DNA from: Clavelina lepadiformis | Taxonomy: Eukaryota; Chordata; Ascidiacea; Aplousobranchia; Clavelinidae | Direction of reading: 5' to 3' | NCBI RefSeq assembly: GCF_947623445.1 | Contig: NC_135243.1 | Location: forward strand, 17,306,479-17,370,478 | Length of the DNA: 64,000 nucleotides | Shown: positions 31,319 to 44,049 of the stretch, one piece after another | Layout of the letters: every line of letters starts with the position of its first letter | Numbering within the stretch: the first letter of the stretch is position 1 | Translations under genes and position numbers: made by a program | Notes under the pieces: generated by a model | The model's database searches: none | Told to the model about the DNA's origin: nothing | Seen by the model: only the letters and a program-made list of their open reading frames with translations

Positions 31319-34300
31319 ATGGAGACTGATAAAAAAATAAACAAATCCTTAATTATAGCTACCATAAACTGCAACGGCCTCACCAGATCTCTCCGACATA
31401 TCCCCTCCTTTATGCGTGATCATAAAATTGACATTTTGGCAATCCAAGAAGCCCATAGAATCAACCCGAAACAACTTCTCCACTGGCAAAAAGAAAACAA
31501 TTTGACATCCTTCACCAACGCACCAGATACCAACTCCAAGGACAAATATTTCAAATCCGGAACAGCTCTCATCATATCGAACCATATCCTACCTTTTGTT
31601 AAAGATCACACCATCATCACCGAACATCGATCGCATCTTATAAAACTAATCATCAACAATAGAACGGTCATCATTATAAACTCATACCTAACCTCCGGAA
31701 CCTCCTCCTCCTCATCCTCTGCAAGAATTCTTCAACTTGAACATATTTATCAACACCTCACCACCACTCCACGTGACGACACTTTATGGCTGGGAGACTT
31801 CAATCTAGTTCTAGACATCAAAGATTCAGTCAATAAAATTCACATCAGAAATGACCATAAAAAAATGATAGAATATCTCAAATTGTTTGACCTTAACGAC
31901 GCCTTCCGCTATCTGCATCCAAACCAAAGAAGCTTCTCTTACATCACAGCTAAAGCCAGTACAAGAATTGATAGAATATACTCCAACAGTGCCCTGACAG
32001 CCAAAATAACAAAATCCACTTACATTTCAACTGCACACTTCTCCGACCATTCATTCGGCAATTTAATATCTCTTCAGACAACTCTTCCACGACCCGATCA
32101 TCAGCACGGCAGGACATACTGGAAACTCAACGACTCCCTTCTTCAAGACACACAATTTGGCAATCAAATTGACGATACTATACGAAGCCTCGCCAAAAAG
32201 CCCCTCCGCTCTCTCGATCCACTAAAATGGTGGGAACTATTCAAAACAAGCCTCAGAAGATCTATTATTCTTTTAGCAAGTAAGAAAAAGCGCAAAACCC
32301 AAAATCTATTAAAAAACTATCAGTACCAATTAGAATCACTCAATGAACACCTCACCCCGGACAAAAATCTGGAAATTCTAAGTTTAAAAAAGAAAATTCA
32401 AAACATTCAAGAGCAACAGCAACAAGGTGAAAGAATACGATCAAGAATGAAAACAGTCACGGACAAAGAAGATCCTTCAAGAATATTTAAAGTATTCGAA
32501 GGTAAACACCAAAAAAAACTCAACATAAACAAATTGCAGCTGGATGAAGAAAATGACAGCACAATAACAAATAACCCCATCACCATTCAGCAAACCATTC
32601 ACCAATTCTATTCCCAACTCTGGAAAACCGAACCCACCGAAATAAGTAAAACAGATGAAGAACTTTCTCAATACCTGAACAACCTTCCCTCAATTGAATC
32701 CAATCCTCACAATGATCTCTCGCCCTTCATCGACATAGCTGAAATAAAAGCAGCTATACAACAACTTAATAAACATTCCGCACCTGGTCTGGACGGTCTC
32801 ACAGCCAGTTTTTATCAGAGATTCTCACACCTGCTTTCGCCACTGCTCCAAGAAATCTTCAACAATTGTTATTTCCAATCCCAGCTCACCCACTCTCAGA
32901 GATCTGCATTCATTAGACTTATCCCAAAATCAGGCAATAACCTTTTAATTAAAAATTGGAGACCTATTTCGATCTTAAATATGGACTATAAAATCCTCAG
33001 CATCATTCTCAAAAATAGAATAACACCAATCGTCACCCACCTCATTTCCTCCTCTCAGCAATGCGGAATTCCTGGCAGATCCCTGGAAACCATCCTTCTC
33101 AACATCCAGGCGGCCCTGCAACAAGAAAATGACAATCAAGACGGACTGGCAATTTTAAAACTAGATTTCACCAAAGCCTTCGATAAAGTGAATCACAACT
33201 TTATTATTCGACTTCTCAATAAATTGAATTTACCTAGCACCATAGTCAACTGGATTAAAATAATTTATGACCAGCCGCTTGCTTTCATCCAAACTACTCA
33301 AGGCCTTTCTCAAGAGATACCAATCTCCTGCGGCGTCCGACAGGGATGCCCCCTGAGTATGCTTATTTTTACCATAGTAACAAACGTTTTAGCACACAAA
33401 ATCTCAAATAGCTCTCACCTCAATTGCCCGAATATCAGATCTACTTCCCTCAGTCTGCAGCAGTACGCCGACGACACCATTCTCCTGGCTAAGGACATAC
33501 CAACCATATCCAACGCTCTCCTAATCATAAATGAATTCAGCAAATTTTCCGGACTCAAATTAAATGAAGCTAAATCTGCATTTTTCGTCTCAACTCCTCT
33601 TCTACAAAACCAGATAAATCAGCATTTTCCCAATATCCCGATCACCACTAACATGAAAATACTTGGAACGACTTTCTCACACTCCGATGACGATGCTACC
33701 GTAAACTGGGAAAAAGCACTACTTACAATAAAAAAACTCAACAATCTGCACAAAATGAGACGTTTGTCCATTCTGGGAAGAAAGTATTTAATAAACGCCC
33801 TGTTTCTACCCCACATTATCAGAACCGCGACCCTTTTCCTACCGCCAATAAAAATTTGCAACCAACTCACCAACCTCATCTTCAAGTTTCTCTGGTATCC
33901 CAGAAAATTGGAACCCTTGGCAAGAAAAAAACTCATCGCCCCCTTCAATGAAGGAGGTCTCCAAATTCTCCATGTTACATCCCGAATACACTCCACTTTT
34001 CTCTATAAAATGAAAAGAATATTATTGGAAAACACCGAAAATAGTTTCTTCGCATGTTGGGCCAAATACAACATTGGAACAAAATTAATGAAAATAGCAC
34101 CAAACCTGTACTCAAATTCAATTAGATACCGGCCCACCCCAAATCGCACCTGGGAAAAGACTCTGAAAATTTATGACCTACTCAGCATCAACAACAAGGA
34201 TTTTCTTCTGGCAGAACAAACTCAAGGGAGCCTATACCGTCTATATCTAAACAAACACTCTACTCCGTCACTTATCCACAATCACAAACAACAGATGATT

Positions 34301-34795
34301 TCTTGGAATCTCACCACTTTAAAAAATATGACTGGATGGTCACCCTCTCTCAAAATAAGAAGTCATTCTTATTTGATTGCCCATCAAGGCTTCCTATGGG
34401 GCTCCTTTTATAAAAAACAAAGACTCTTCACTACCCCCCAACAACAGATTAGAATAACCAACTGCAAATTCTGTAAATCAATTCATGACGACATTAACCA
34501 CCTAATACTGGACTGTCCAATAATTCAAGAAATCCTCAGGCAAATTAAATCCGACATTCTACATTGGTTCTCGACGAATATCACCTTTGACAGAGAGTTA
34601 TTATTTTACAACAAATTCCAACGACCAACTGCTGAAAAAGTCAAAATTCTACAATATCTCAACATCTTTAAGTCAAATCTTATCTCATACAAAGAATCAC
34701 TTGATGAAAAAAACTCCTACTGCACAGACAAAACCCTCACTATCAATAACATCCTTTGGAAAACCAGAACAAAATTCAAAATGATCTACGAATGA
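31319..34795 (+). CDS. LINE 2 ORF2, endonuclease-reverse transcriptase
   Basis: 1158 aa. Endonuclease residues match LINE 1: TINCNG (N18), QEAH (E44), GDFN (D160, N162), RIDRI (D218) and SDH (242-244). RT: motif A with D616, GVRQGCPLS (672-680) and YADD (716-719). The knuckle CX2CX8HX4C uses C1049, C1052, H1061 and C1066. The RT core is by eye very close to LINE 1, while the linker between endonuclease and RT and the C-terminus differ more. It starts 38 bp after ORF1 in another frame, so reinitiation or a bypass mechanism is needed and direct read-through is not possible. It looks intact. Confidence 0.95.
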   Translation: METDKKINKSLIIATINCNGLTRSLRHIPSFMRDHKIDILAIQEAHRINPKQLLHWQKENNLTSFTNAPDTNSKDKYFKSGTALIISNHILPFVKDHTIITEHRSHLIKLIINNRTVIIINSYLTSGTSSSSSSARILQLEHIYQHLTTTPRDDTLWLGDFNLVLDIKDSVNKIHIRNDHKKMIEYLKLFDLNDAFRYLHPNQRSFSYITAKASTRIDRIYSNSALTAKITKSTYISTAHFSDHSFGNLISLQTTLPRPDHQHGRTYWKLNDSLLQDTQFGNQIDDTIRSLAKKPLRSLDPLKWWELFKTSLRRSIILLASKKKRKTQNLLKNYQYQLESLNEHLTPDKNLEILSLKKKIQNIQEQQQQGERIRSRMKTVTDKEDPSRIFKVFEGKHQKKLNINKLQLDEENDSTITNNPITIQQTIHQFYSQLWKTEPTEISKTDEELSQYLNNLPSIESNPHNDLSPFIDIAEIKAAIQQLNKHSAPGLDGLTASFYQRFSHLLSPLLQEIFNNCYFQSQLTHSQRSAFIRLIPKSGNNLLIKNWRPISILNMDYKILSIILKNRITPIVTHLISSSQQCGIPGRSLETILLNIQAALQQENDNQDGLAILKLDFTKAFDKVNHNFIIRLLNKLNLPSTIVNWIKIIYDQPLAFIQTTQGLSQEIPISCGVRQGCPLSMLIFTIVTNVLAHKISNSSHLNCPNIRSTSLSLQQYADDTILLAKDIPTISNALLIINEFSKFSGLKLNEAKSAFFVSTPLLQNQINQHFPNIPITTNMKILGTTFSHSDDDATVNWEKALLTIKKLNNLHKMRRLSILGRKYLINALFLPHIIRTATLFLPPIKICNQLTNLIFKFLWYPRKLEPLARKKLIAPFNEGGLQILHVTSRIHSTFLYKMKRILLENTENSFFACWAKYNIGTKLMKIAPNLYSNSIRYRPTPNRTWEKTLKIYDLLSINNKDFLLAEQTQGSLYRLYLNKHSTPSLIHNHKQQMISWNLTTLKNMTGWSPSLKIRSHSYLIAHQGFLWGSFYKKQRLFTTPQQQIRITNCKFCKSIHDDINHLILDCPIIQEILRQIKSDILHWFSTNITFDRELLFYNKFQRPTAEKVKILQYLNIFKSNLISYKESLDEKNSYCTDKTLTINNILWKTRTKFKMIYE

Positions 34796-36221
34796 AAAGA
34801 TGAAGCCACAAGTCTACACCAGAAGATTGTACTATTGTTTTTTAATTTTTCTCATCCATTTAACCTTAACTACTATGAATGTTTCTAATATAGCTTAACT
34901 GTTACTATGTCACTCACCGGCTCACCAAATTTAATCTGTTTCTCACTTTACTTGTAACGACCCACACATATCGCCATGTTTTTGTGTTACGATACCTTAT
35001 CTCTACACTAACTTTAATGATTTATCATCTGTTTTTATATCAGTTTATGTTACTATATATCCTACCTTATTAACAATGCACCCTATATACTCAATTATGT
35101 ACCATAACTACATAACCCCTGTTTTTTTATTTCTACCTTCATCAAAATGATGAAACTTAAATTTATACAATACTTATTGTCAATACCTGAAACCTGGAAA
35201 TCATCCTGTTCAACAACTTCTCAATCATCTTTATGGATTTTACAACAATTCAACATTGCTCTGCATATCCTGAAATAATCCATGATGAAAATATCCATCT
35301 CCATTGATGTTTTTATCCACTTTGCTGAAACAACACCACGCTTGAAATCCATCAATATCAAAATCATCTACCACAACCTATTACCTGGAAAAAACTGGTC
35401 AACAACTCCTGTTCATCTTATCAAACATGTTCTTGAACATGAAACATGCAACCCCATCATGGTAAACTACTCATATATCTGTTTTTTTTAATCCAAATTG
35501 TATGTGTGAAACATCACTATGCTTGGCCTACACCAATATCATAATCCTCTACCACAACCTACATCCTGGGAAAAACTGGTCAAAAAATTTGTTTTATCTT
35601 ATCAAACATGTTCATTAACATGAAACATTTAACCCCACCGTGGTAAACTACTAAAATATCTGTTTTTTATTCATAATTGTATGTGTCAATATATATATAT
35701 ATATATGCTAACCTGCCTAAAACTACTGTACCGGCTATTTTGACATACTTCATAAACTCTTGGAAAATTCATATAATTCGAAATAACTTTGTCCAATTTT
35801 ATTGCGTTTTATTTCTTTAAAACGAAACTTATCGATAAATTAACTCCCCACTGTCCCAACCTTACTTGAAAATTGATAAATTTCGAATTTTACTCACCTT
35901 TATATGTATTACTCATATGTATACATTTTATTTTCTGTGGAAACTGGATTCTCAAAATTGTACCGGCTTTTTTGAAATTCCCCTAATCTGATCTCTTATT
36001 AATTCATACATTTTCTGTGTATATCATACAATTAAAAATAACTATTCTGATTTTGTATTATTCAATTGGATAAAACTGTATTATCGAATATGTGATTGCC
36101 CCATTATTACTATAACGCATGGACATATGTTCTACATCATCGATCGAAACTACTTGTATTTCTTTCTTCTTATTTGGAATTTTAATATCGTTGAAATAAA
36201 AGAAAAAAAAAAAAAAAAAAA
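34796..36221 (+). other. LINE 2 3' UTR and poly(A)
   Basis: About 1.4 kb, AT-rich and non-coding. It includes a stretch colinear with LINE 1 (ACCATAACTACATAACCCC, 35101-35119), a duplicated module, a short TA repeat near 35690-35706, and two copies of a GTACCGGCT...AATTCATA unit (about 35727-35800 and 35958-36045). It ends TAATATCGTTGAAATAAAAG before the A run, the sequence also borne by SINE-like copy 3. Confidence 0.75.
35351..35690 (+). repeat. Duplicated module in LINE 2 3' UTR
   Basis: Two copies, about 35351-35508 and 35533-35690. Both contain CAATATCA, CTACCACAACCTA, GGAAAAACTGGTCAA, CTTATCAAACATGTTC, AACATGAAACAT, AACCCCA and TGGTAAACTACT. The first copy has a perfect CATGTTC/GAACATG hairpin; the second keeps a shorter form. 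It is homologous to the duplicated module of LINE 1. Confidence 0.75.
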
Positions 36222-36377
36222 GTGTAGTATCTGTTCTTCTCAGTTTAATCCCTGGGACGCAGTTCATTGAACTGCTCTTCGATTAAACGGATTTTTGAAC
36301 GGTGAACGACGCTAGGCGCTTGCGCCTGCTCGTTTGAGGGTTGTGCAGCTATTGCAGTACCTGCTGCTTCGGCCCAT
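36222..36377 (+). pseudogene. U2 snRNA 3' fragment (nt 33-188) after LINE 2
   Basis: Starts after the LINE 2 poly(A). It shares U2 nt 33-44 with the 5' fragment: a 12-14 bp target-site duplication. Confidence 0.93.
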
Positions 36378-36975
36378 CTCCCACCCTGGTGGGATACTCT
36401 TGTTTGTATTAAAGTAGTCTGAGGAAAAGAAGAAGAGGAGGAGAAGGAGGGGAAAAAAAAAAAAAAAAAAAAGAAGACGATGGGCGGATGGATTGATCGA
36501 TGTCAAACGATCGATTAATGTCTATGGGATAAATGTTGTACACCTGCGTCACGGGTAAAATGAGAAATTGACTGTCGGCCCTGTGTGACAGCAGGAATGG
36601 TTTGATAAAATGGATAAATCCCCGATTTATCTTGTGAAAGTTTCTTCAAGTCAACTGTGCTGCTGCTGCTGTTACTACATTTGTTGTGAGTACTAATGAA
36701 AGCGATCGTTTTAGGGTATTTCCCAGTTTGATAGCAAAAAGCTGAAAAATGCAAGAAATGGCCTCCACGGGATAGACACAAAATATCTCCACTGTCACGG
36801 TCCAATAACCATCAAGCAGCAAATCATGTGACTGGGCGGCGGCCAGAAGATTGTCGTCTGTCTGCTGGCTGGTTGAGTTCGTCAGTTTGGCGTCTTGTGG
36901 CGGGCGATATAGGAACGTTTGGAGGTCGAGGAGGATTTTGAGAAGAATAAAAAGAGTCCGGGAAGATTTAGAGGT

Positions 36976-37163
36976 ATCGCTTCTCGGCTCTCAAGAGCTA
37001 AGATCAAGTGTAGTATCTGTTCTTCTCAGTTTAATCCCTGGGACGCAGTTCATTGAACTGCTCTTCGATTAAACGGATTTTTGAACGGTGAACGACGCTA
37101 GGCGCTTGCGCCTGCTCGTTTGAGGGTTGTGCAGCTATTGCAGTACCTGCTGCTTCGGCCCAT
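36976..37163 (+). ncRNA. U2: U2 snRNA
   Basis: Intact copy, unit 30, first intact gene after LINE 2. Confidence 0.97.
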
Positions 37164-37761
37164 CTCCCACCCTGGTGGGATACTCTTGTTTGTATTAAAG
37201 TAGTCTGAGGAAAAGAAGAAGAGGAGGAGAAGGAGGGGAAAAAAAAAAAAAAAAAAAAGAAGACGATGGGCGGATGGATTGATCGATGTCAAACGATCGA
37301 TTAATGTCTATGGGATAAATGTTGTACACCTGCGTCACTGCTAAAATGAGAAATTGACTGTCGGCCCTGTGTGACAGCAGGAATGGTTTGATAAAATGGA
37401 TAAATCCCCGATTTATCTTGTGAAAGTTTCTTCAAGTCAACTGTGCTGCTGCTGCTGTTACTACATTTGTTGTGAGTACTAATGAAAGCGATCGTTTTAG
37501 GGTATTTCCCAGTTTGATAGCAAAAAGCTGAAAAATGCAAGAAATGGCCTCCACGGGATAGACACAAAATATCTCCACTGTCACGGTCCAATAACCATCA
37601 AGCAGCAAATCATGTGACTGGGCGGCGGCCAGAAGATTGTCGTCTGTCTGCTGGCTGGTTGAGTTCGTCAGTTTGGCGTCTTGTGGCGGGCGATATAGGA
37701 ACGTTTGGAGGTCGAGGAGGATTTTGAGAAGAATAAAAAGAGTCCGGGAAGATTTAGAGGT

Positions 37762-37949
37762 ATCGCTTCTCGGCTCTCAAGAGCTAAGATCAAGTGTAGT
37801 ATCTGTTCTTCTCAGTTTAATCCCTGGGACGCAGTTCATTGAACTGCTCTTCGATTAAACGGATTTTTGAACGGTGAACGACGCTAGGCGCTTGCGCCTG
37901 CTCGTTTGAGGGTTGTGCAGCTATTGCAGTACCTGCTGCTTCGGCCCAT
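37762..37949 (+). ncRNA. U2: U2 snRNA
   Basis: Intact copy, unit 31, type B spacer (the only one in this block). Confidence 0.97.
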
Positions 37950-38547
37950 CTCCCACCCTGGTGGGATACTCTTGTTTGTATTAAAGTAGTCTGAGGAAAA
38001 GAAGAAGAGGAGGAGAAGGAGGGGAAAAAAAAAAAAAAAAAAAAGAAGACGATGGGCGGATGGATTGATCGATGTCAAACGATCGATTAATGTCTATGGG
38101 ATAAATGTTGTACACCTGCGTCACGGGTAAAATGAGAAATTGACTGTCGGCCCTGTGTGACAGCAGGAATGGTTTGATAAAATGGATAAATCCCCGATTT
38201 ATCTTGTGAAAGTTTCTTCAAGTCAACTGTGCTGCTGCTGCTGTTACTACATTTGTTGTGAGTACTAATGAAAGCGATCGTTTTAGGGTATTTCCCAGTT
38301 TGATAGCAAAAAGCTGAAAAATGCAAGAAATGGCCTCCACGGGATAGACACAAAATATCTCCACTGTCACGGTCCAATAACCATCAAGCAGCAAATCATG
38401 TGACTGGGCGGCGGCCAGAAGATTGTCGTCTGTCTGCTGGCTGGTTGAGTTCGTCAGTTTGGCGTCTTGTGGCGGGCGATATAGGAACGTTTGGAGGTCG
38501 AGGAGGATTTTGAGAAGAATAAAAAGAGTCCGGGAAGATTTAGAGGT

Positions 38548-38735
38548 ATCGCTTCTCGGCTCTCAAGAGCTAAGATCAAGTGTAGTATCTGTTCTTCTCA
38601 GTTTAATCCCTGGGACGCAGTTCATTGAACTGCTCTTCGATTAAACGGATTTTTGAACGGTGAACGACGCTAGGCGCTTGCGCCTGCTCGTTTGAGGGTT
38701 GTGCAGCTATTGCAGTACCTGCTGCTTCGGCCCAT
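38548..38735 (+). ncRNA. U2: U2 snRNA
   Basis: Intact copy, unit 32, type A spacer. Confidence 0.97.
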
Positions 38736-39333
38736 CTCCCACCCTGGTGGGATACTCTTGTTTGTATTAAAGTAGTCTGAGGAAAAGAAGAAGAGGAGGA
38801 GAAGGAGGGGAAAAAAAAAAAAAAAAAAAAGAAGACGATGGGCGGATGGATTGATCGATGTCAAACGATCGATTAATGTCTATGGGATAAATGTTGTACA
38901 CCTGCGTCACGGGTAAAATGAGAAATTGACTGTCGGCCCTGTGTGACAGCAGGAATGGTTTGATAAAATGGATAAATCCCCGATTTATCTTGTGAAAGTT
39001 TCTTCAAGTCAACTGTGCTGCTGCTGCTGTTACTACATTTGTTGTGAGTACTAATGAAAGCGATCGTTTTAGGGTATTTCCCAGTTTGATAGCAAAAAGC
39101 TGAAAAATGCAAGAAATGGCCTCCACGGGATAGACACAAAATATCTCCACTGTCACGGTCCAATAACCATCAAGCAGCAAATCATGTGACTGGGCGGCGG
39201 CCAGAAGATTGTCGTCTGTCTGCTGGCTGGTTGAGTTCGTCAGTTTGGCGTCTTGTGGCGGGCGATATAGGAACGTTTGGAGGTCGAGGAGGATTTTGAG
39301 AAGAATAAAAAGAGTCCGGGAAGATTTAGAGGT

Positions 39334-39521
39334 ATCGCTTCTCGGCTCTCAAGAGCTAAGATCAAGTGTAGTATCTGTTCTTCTCAGTTTAATCCCTGGG
39401 ACGCAGTTCATTGAACTGCTCTTCGATTAAACGGATTTTTGAACGGTGAACGACGCTAGGCGCTTGCGCCTGCTCGTTTGAGGGTTGTGCAGCTATTGCA
39501 GTACCTGCTGCTTCGGCCCAT
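39334..39521 (+). ncRNA. U2: U2 snRNA
   Basis: Intact copy, unit 33, type A spacer. Confidence 0.97.
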
Positions 39522-40119
39522 CTCCCACCCTGGTGGGATACTCTTGTTTGTATTAAAGTAGTCTGAGGAAAAGAAGAAGAGGAGGAGAAGGAGGGGAAAA
39601 AAAAAAAAAAAAAAAAGAAGACGATGGGCGGATGGATTGATCGATGTCAAACGATCGATTAATGTCTATGGGATAAATGTTGTACACCTGCGTCACGGGT
39701 AAAATGAGAAATTGACTGTCGGCCCTGTGTGACAGCAGGAATGGTTTGATAAAATGGATAAATCCCCGATTTATCTTGTGAAAGTTTCTTCAAGTCAACT
39801 GTGCTGCTGCTGCTGTTACTACATTTGTTGTGAGTACTAATGAAAGCGATCGTTTTAGGGTATTTCCCAGTTTGATAGCAAAAAGCTGAAAAATGCAAGA
39901 AATGGCCTCCACGGGATAGACACAAAATATCTCCACTGTCACGGTCCAATAACCATCAAGCAGCAAATCATGTGACTGGGCGGCGGCCAGAAGATTGTCG
40001 TCTGTCTGCTGGCTGGTTGAGTTCGTCAGTTTGGCGTCTTGTGGCGGGCGATATAGGAACGTTTGGAGGTCGAGGAGGATTTTGAGAAGAATAAAAAGAG
40101 TCCGGGAAGATTTAGAGGT

Positions 40120-40307
40120 ATCGCTTCTCGGCTCTCAAGAGCTAAGATCAAGTGTAGTATCTGTTCTTCTCAGTTTAATCCCTGGGACGCAGTTCATTGA
40201 ACTGCTCTTCGATTAAACGGATTTTTGAACGGTGAACGACGCTAGGCGCTTGCGCCTGCTCGTTTGAGGGTTGTGCAGCTATTGCAGTACCTGCTGCTTC
40301 GGCCCAT
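40120..40307 (+). ncRNA. U2: U2 snRNA
   Basis: Intact copy, unit 34, type A spacer. Confidence 0.97.
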
Positions 40308-40905
40308 CTCCCACCCTGGTGGGATACTCTTGTTTGTATTAAAGTAGTCTGAGGAAAAGAAGAAGAGGAGGAGAAGGAGGGGAAAAAAAAAAAAAAAAAA
40401 AAGAAGACGATGGGCGGATGGATTGATCGATGTCAAACGATCGATTAATGTCTATGGGATAAATGTTGTACACCTGCGTCACGGGTAAAATGAGAAATTG
40501 ACTGTCGGCCCTGTGTGACAGCAGGAATGGTTTGATAAAATGGATAAATCCCCGATTTATCTTGTGAAAGTTTCTTCAAGTCAACTGTGCTGCTGCTGCT
40601 GTTACTACATTTGTTGTGAGTACTAATGAAAGCGATCGTTTTAGGGTATTTCCCAGTTTGATAGCAAAAAGCTGAAAAATGCAAGAAATGGCCTCCACGG
40701 GATAGACACAAAATATCTCCACTGTCACGGTCCAATAACCATCAAGCAGCAAATCATGTGACTGGGCGGCGGCCAGAAGATTGTCGTCTGTCTGCTGGCT
40801 GGTTGAGTTCGTCAGTTTGGCGTCTTGTGGCGGGCGATATAGGAACGTTTGGAGGTCGAGGAGGATTTTGAGAAGAATAAAAAGAGTCCGGGAAGATTTA
40901 GAGGT

Positions 40906-41093
40906 ATCGCTTCTCGGCTCTCAAGAGCTAAGATCAAGTGTAGTATCTGTTCTTCTCAGTTTAATCCCTGGGACGCAGTTCATTGAACTGCTCTTCGATT
41001 AAACGGATTTTTGAACGGTGAACGACGCTAGGCGCTTGCGCCTGCTCGTTTGAGGGTTGTGCAGCTATTGCAGTACCTGCTGCTTCGGCCCAT
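40906..41093 (+). ncRNA. U2: U2 snRNA
   Basis: Intact copy, unit 35, type A spacer. Confidence 0.97.
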
Positions 41094-41691
41094 CTCCCAC
41101 CCTGGTGGGATACTCTTGTTTGTATTAAAGTAGTCTGAGGAAAAGAAGAAGAGGAGGAGAAGGAGGGGAAAAAAAAAAAAAAAAAAAAGAAGACGATGGG
41201 CGGATGGATTGATCGATGTCAAACGATCGATTAATGTCTATGGGATAAATGTTGTACACCTGCGTCACGGGTAAAATGAGAAATTGACTGTCGGCCCTGT
41301 GTGACAGCAGGAATGGTTTGATAAAATGGATAAATCCCCGATTTATCTTGTGAAAGTTTCTTCAAGTCAACTGTGCTGCTGCTGCTGTTACTACATTTGT
41401 TGTGAGTACTAATGAAAGCGATCGTTTTAGGGTATTTCCCAGTTTGATAGCAAAAAGCTGAAAAATGCAAGAAATGGCCTCCACGGGATAGACACAAAAT
41501 ATCTCCACTGTCACGGTCCAATAACCATCAAGCAGCAAATCATGTGACTGGGCGGCGGCCAGAAGATTGTCGTCTGTCTGCTGGCTGGTTGAGTTCGTCA
41601 GTTTGGCGTCTTGTGGCGGGCGATATAGGAACGTTTGGAGGTCGAGGAGGATTTTGAGAAGAATAAAAAGAGTCCGGGAAGATTTAGAGGT

Positions 41692-41879
41692 ATCGCTTCT
41701 CGGCTCTCAAGAGCTAAGATCAAGTGTAGTATCTGTTCTTCTCAGTTTAATCCCTGGGACGCAGTTCATTGAACTGCTCTTCGATTAAACGGATTTTTGA
41801 ACGGTGAACGACGCTAGGCGCTTGCGCCTGCTCGTTTGAGGGTTGTGCAGCTATTGCAGTACCTGCTGCTTCGGCCCAT
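41692..41879 (+). ncRNA. U2: U2 snRNA
   Basis: Intact copy, unit 36, type A spacer. Confidence 0.97.
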
Positions 41880-42477
41880 CTCCCACCCTGGTGGGATACT
41901 CTTGTTTGTATTAAAGTAGTCTGAGGAAAAGAAGAAGAGGAGGAGAAGGAGGGGAAAAAAAAAAAAAAAAAAAAGAAGACGATGGGCGGATGGATTGATC
42001 GATGTCAAACGATCGATTAATGTCTATGGGATAAATGTTGTACACCTGCGTCACGGGTAAAATGAGAAATTGACTGTCGGCCCTGTGTGACAGCAGGAAT
42101 GGTTTGATAAAATGGATAAATCCCCGATTTATCTTGTGAAAGTTTCTTCAAGTCAACTGTGCTGCTGCTGCTGTTACTACATTTGTTGTGAGTACTAATG
42201 AAAGCGATCGTTTTAGGGTATTTCCCAGTTTGATAGCAAAAAGCTGAAAAATGCAAGAAATGGCCTCCACGGGATAGACACAAAATATCTCCACTGTCAC
42301 GGTCCAATAACCATCAAGCAGCAAATCATGTGACTGGGCGGCGGCCAGAAGATTGTCGTCTGTCTGCTGGCTGGTTGAGTTCGTCAGTTTGGCGTCTTGT
42401 GGCGGGCGATATAGGAACGTTTGGAGGTCGAGGAGGATTTTGAGAAGAATAAAAAGAGTCCGGGAAGATTTAGAGGT

Positions 42478-42665
42478 ATCGCTTCTCGGCTCTCAAGAGC
42501 TAAGATCAAGTGTAGTATCTGTTCTTCTCAGTTTAATCCCTGGGACGCAGTTCATTGAACTGCTCTTCGATTAAACGGATTTTTGAACGGTGAACGACGC
42601 TAGGCGCTTGCGCCTGCTCGTTTGAGGGTTGTGCAGCTATTGCAGTACCTGCTGCTTCGGCCCAT
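42478..42665 (+). ncRNA. U2: U2 snRNA
   Basis: Intact copy, unit 37, type A spacer. Confidence 0.97.
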
Positions 42666-43263
42666 CTCCCACCCTGGTGGGATACTCTTGTTTGTATTAA
42701 AGTAGTCTGAGGAAAAGAAGAAGAGGAGGAGAAGGAGGGGAAAAAAAAAAAAAAAAAAAAGAAGACGATGGGCGGATGGATTGATCGATGTCAAACGATC
42801 GATTAATGTCTATGGGATAAATGTTGTACACCTGCGTCACGGGTAAAATGAGAAATTGACTGTCGGCCCTGTGTGACAGCAGGAATGGTTTGATAAAATG
42901 GATAAATCCCCGATTTATCTTGTGAAAGTTTCTTCAAGTCAACTGTGCTGCTGCTGCTGTTACTACATTTGTTGTGAGTACTAATGAAAGCGATCGTTTT
43001 AGGGTATTTCCCAGTTTGATAGCAAAAAGCTGAAAAATGCAAGAAATGGCCTCCACGGGATAGACACAAAATATCTCCACTGTCACGGTCCAATAACCAT
43101 CAAGCAGCAAATCATGTGACTGGGCGGCGGCCAGAAGATTGTCGTCTGTCTGCTGGCTGGTTGAGTTCGTCAGTTTGGCGTCTTGTGGCGGGCGATATAG
43201 GAACGTTTGGAGGTCGAGGAGGATTTTGAGAAGAATAAAAAGAGTCCGGGAAGATTTAGAGGT

Positions 43264-43451
43264 ATCGCTTCTCGGCTCTCAAGAGCTAAGATCAAGTGTA
43301 GTATCTGTTCTTCTCAGTTTAATCCCTGGGACGCAGTTCATTGAACTGCTCTTCGATTAAACGGATTTTTGAACGGTGAACGACGCTAGGCGCTTGCGCC
43401 TGCTCGTTTGAGGGTTGTGCAGCTATTGCAGTACCTGCTGCTTCGGCCCAT
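43264..43451 (+). ncRNA. U2: U2 snRNA
   Basis: Intact copy, unit 38, type A spacer. Confidence 0.97.
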
Positions 43452-44049
43452 CTCCCACCCTGGTGGGATACTCTTGTTTGTATTAAAGTAGTCTGAGGAA
43501 AAGAAGAAGAGGAGGAGAAGGAGGGGAAAAAAAAAAAAAAAAAAAAGAAGACGATGGGCGGATGGATTGATCGATGTCAAACGATCGATTAATGTCTATG
43601 GGATAAATGTTGTACACCTGCGTCACGGGTAAAATGAGAAATTGACTGTCGGCCCTGTGTGACAGCAGGAATGGTTTGATAAAATGGATAAATCCCCGAT
43701 TTATCTTGTGAAAGTTTCTTCAAGTCAACTGTGCTGCTGCTGCTGTTACTACATTTGTTGTGAGTACTAATGAAAGCGATCGTTTTAGGGTATTTCCCAG
43801 TTTGATAGCAAAAAGCTGAAAAATGCAAGAAATGGCCTCCACGGGATAGACACAAAATATCTCCACTGTCACGGTCCAATAACCATCAAGCAGCAAATCA
43901 TGTGACTGGGCGGCGGCCAGAAGATTGTCGTCTGTCTGCTGGCTGGTTGAGTTCGTCAGTTTGGCGTCTTGTGGCGGGCGATATAGGAACGTTTGGAGGT
44001 CGAGGAGGATTTTGAGAAGAATAAAAAGAGTCCGGGAAGATTTAGAGGT

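Larger units (their letters stand above)
29701..36221 (+). mobile_element. LINE 2: full-length U2-specific Keno-like non-LTR retrotransposon
   Basis: About 6.5 kb, inserted at exactly the same U2 position and orientation as LINE 1, with a 12-14 bp duplication. It has a 530-bp 5' UTR, ORF1, a 38-bp gap, ORF2, a 1.4-kb 3' UTR and about 19 A. The proteins are clearly related to those of LINE 1 but differ throughout, so this is a distinct subfamily and not a duplicate of LINE 1. Its 3' tail is shared with SINE-like copy 3. Both ORFs are open. Confidence 0.92.

Noticed and set aside
6515-36221. LTR retrotransposon
   Set aside because: No terminal repeats, protease or integrase; poly(A) tails and target-primed junctions indicate non-LTR elements.
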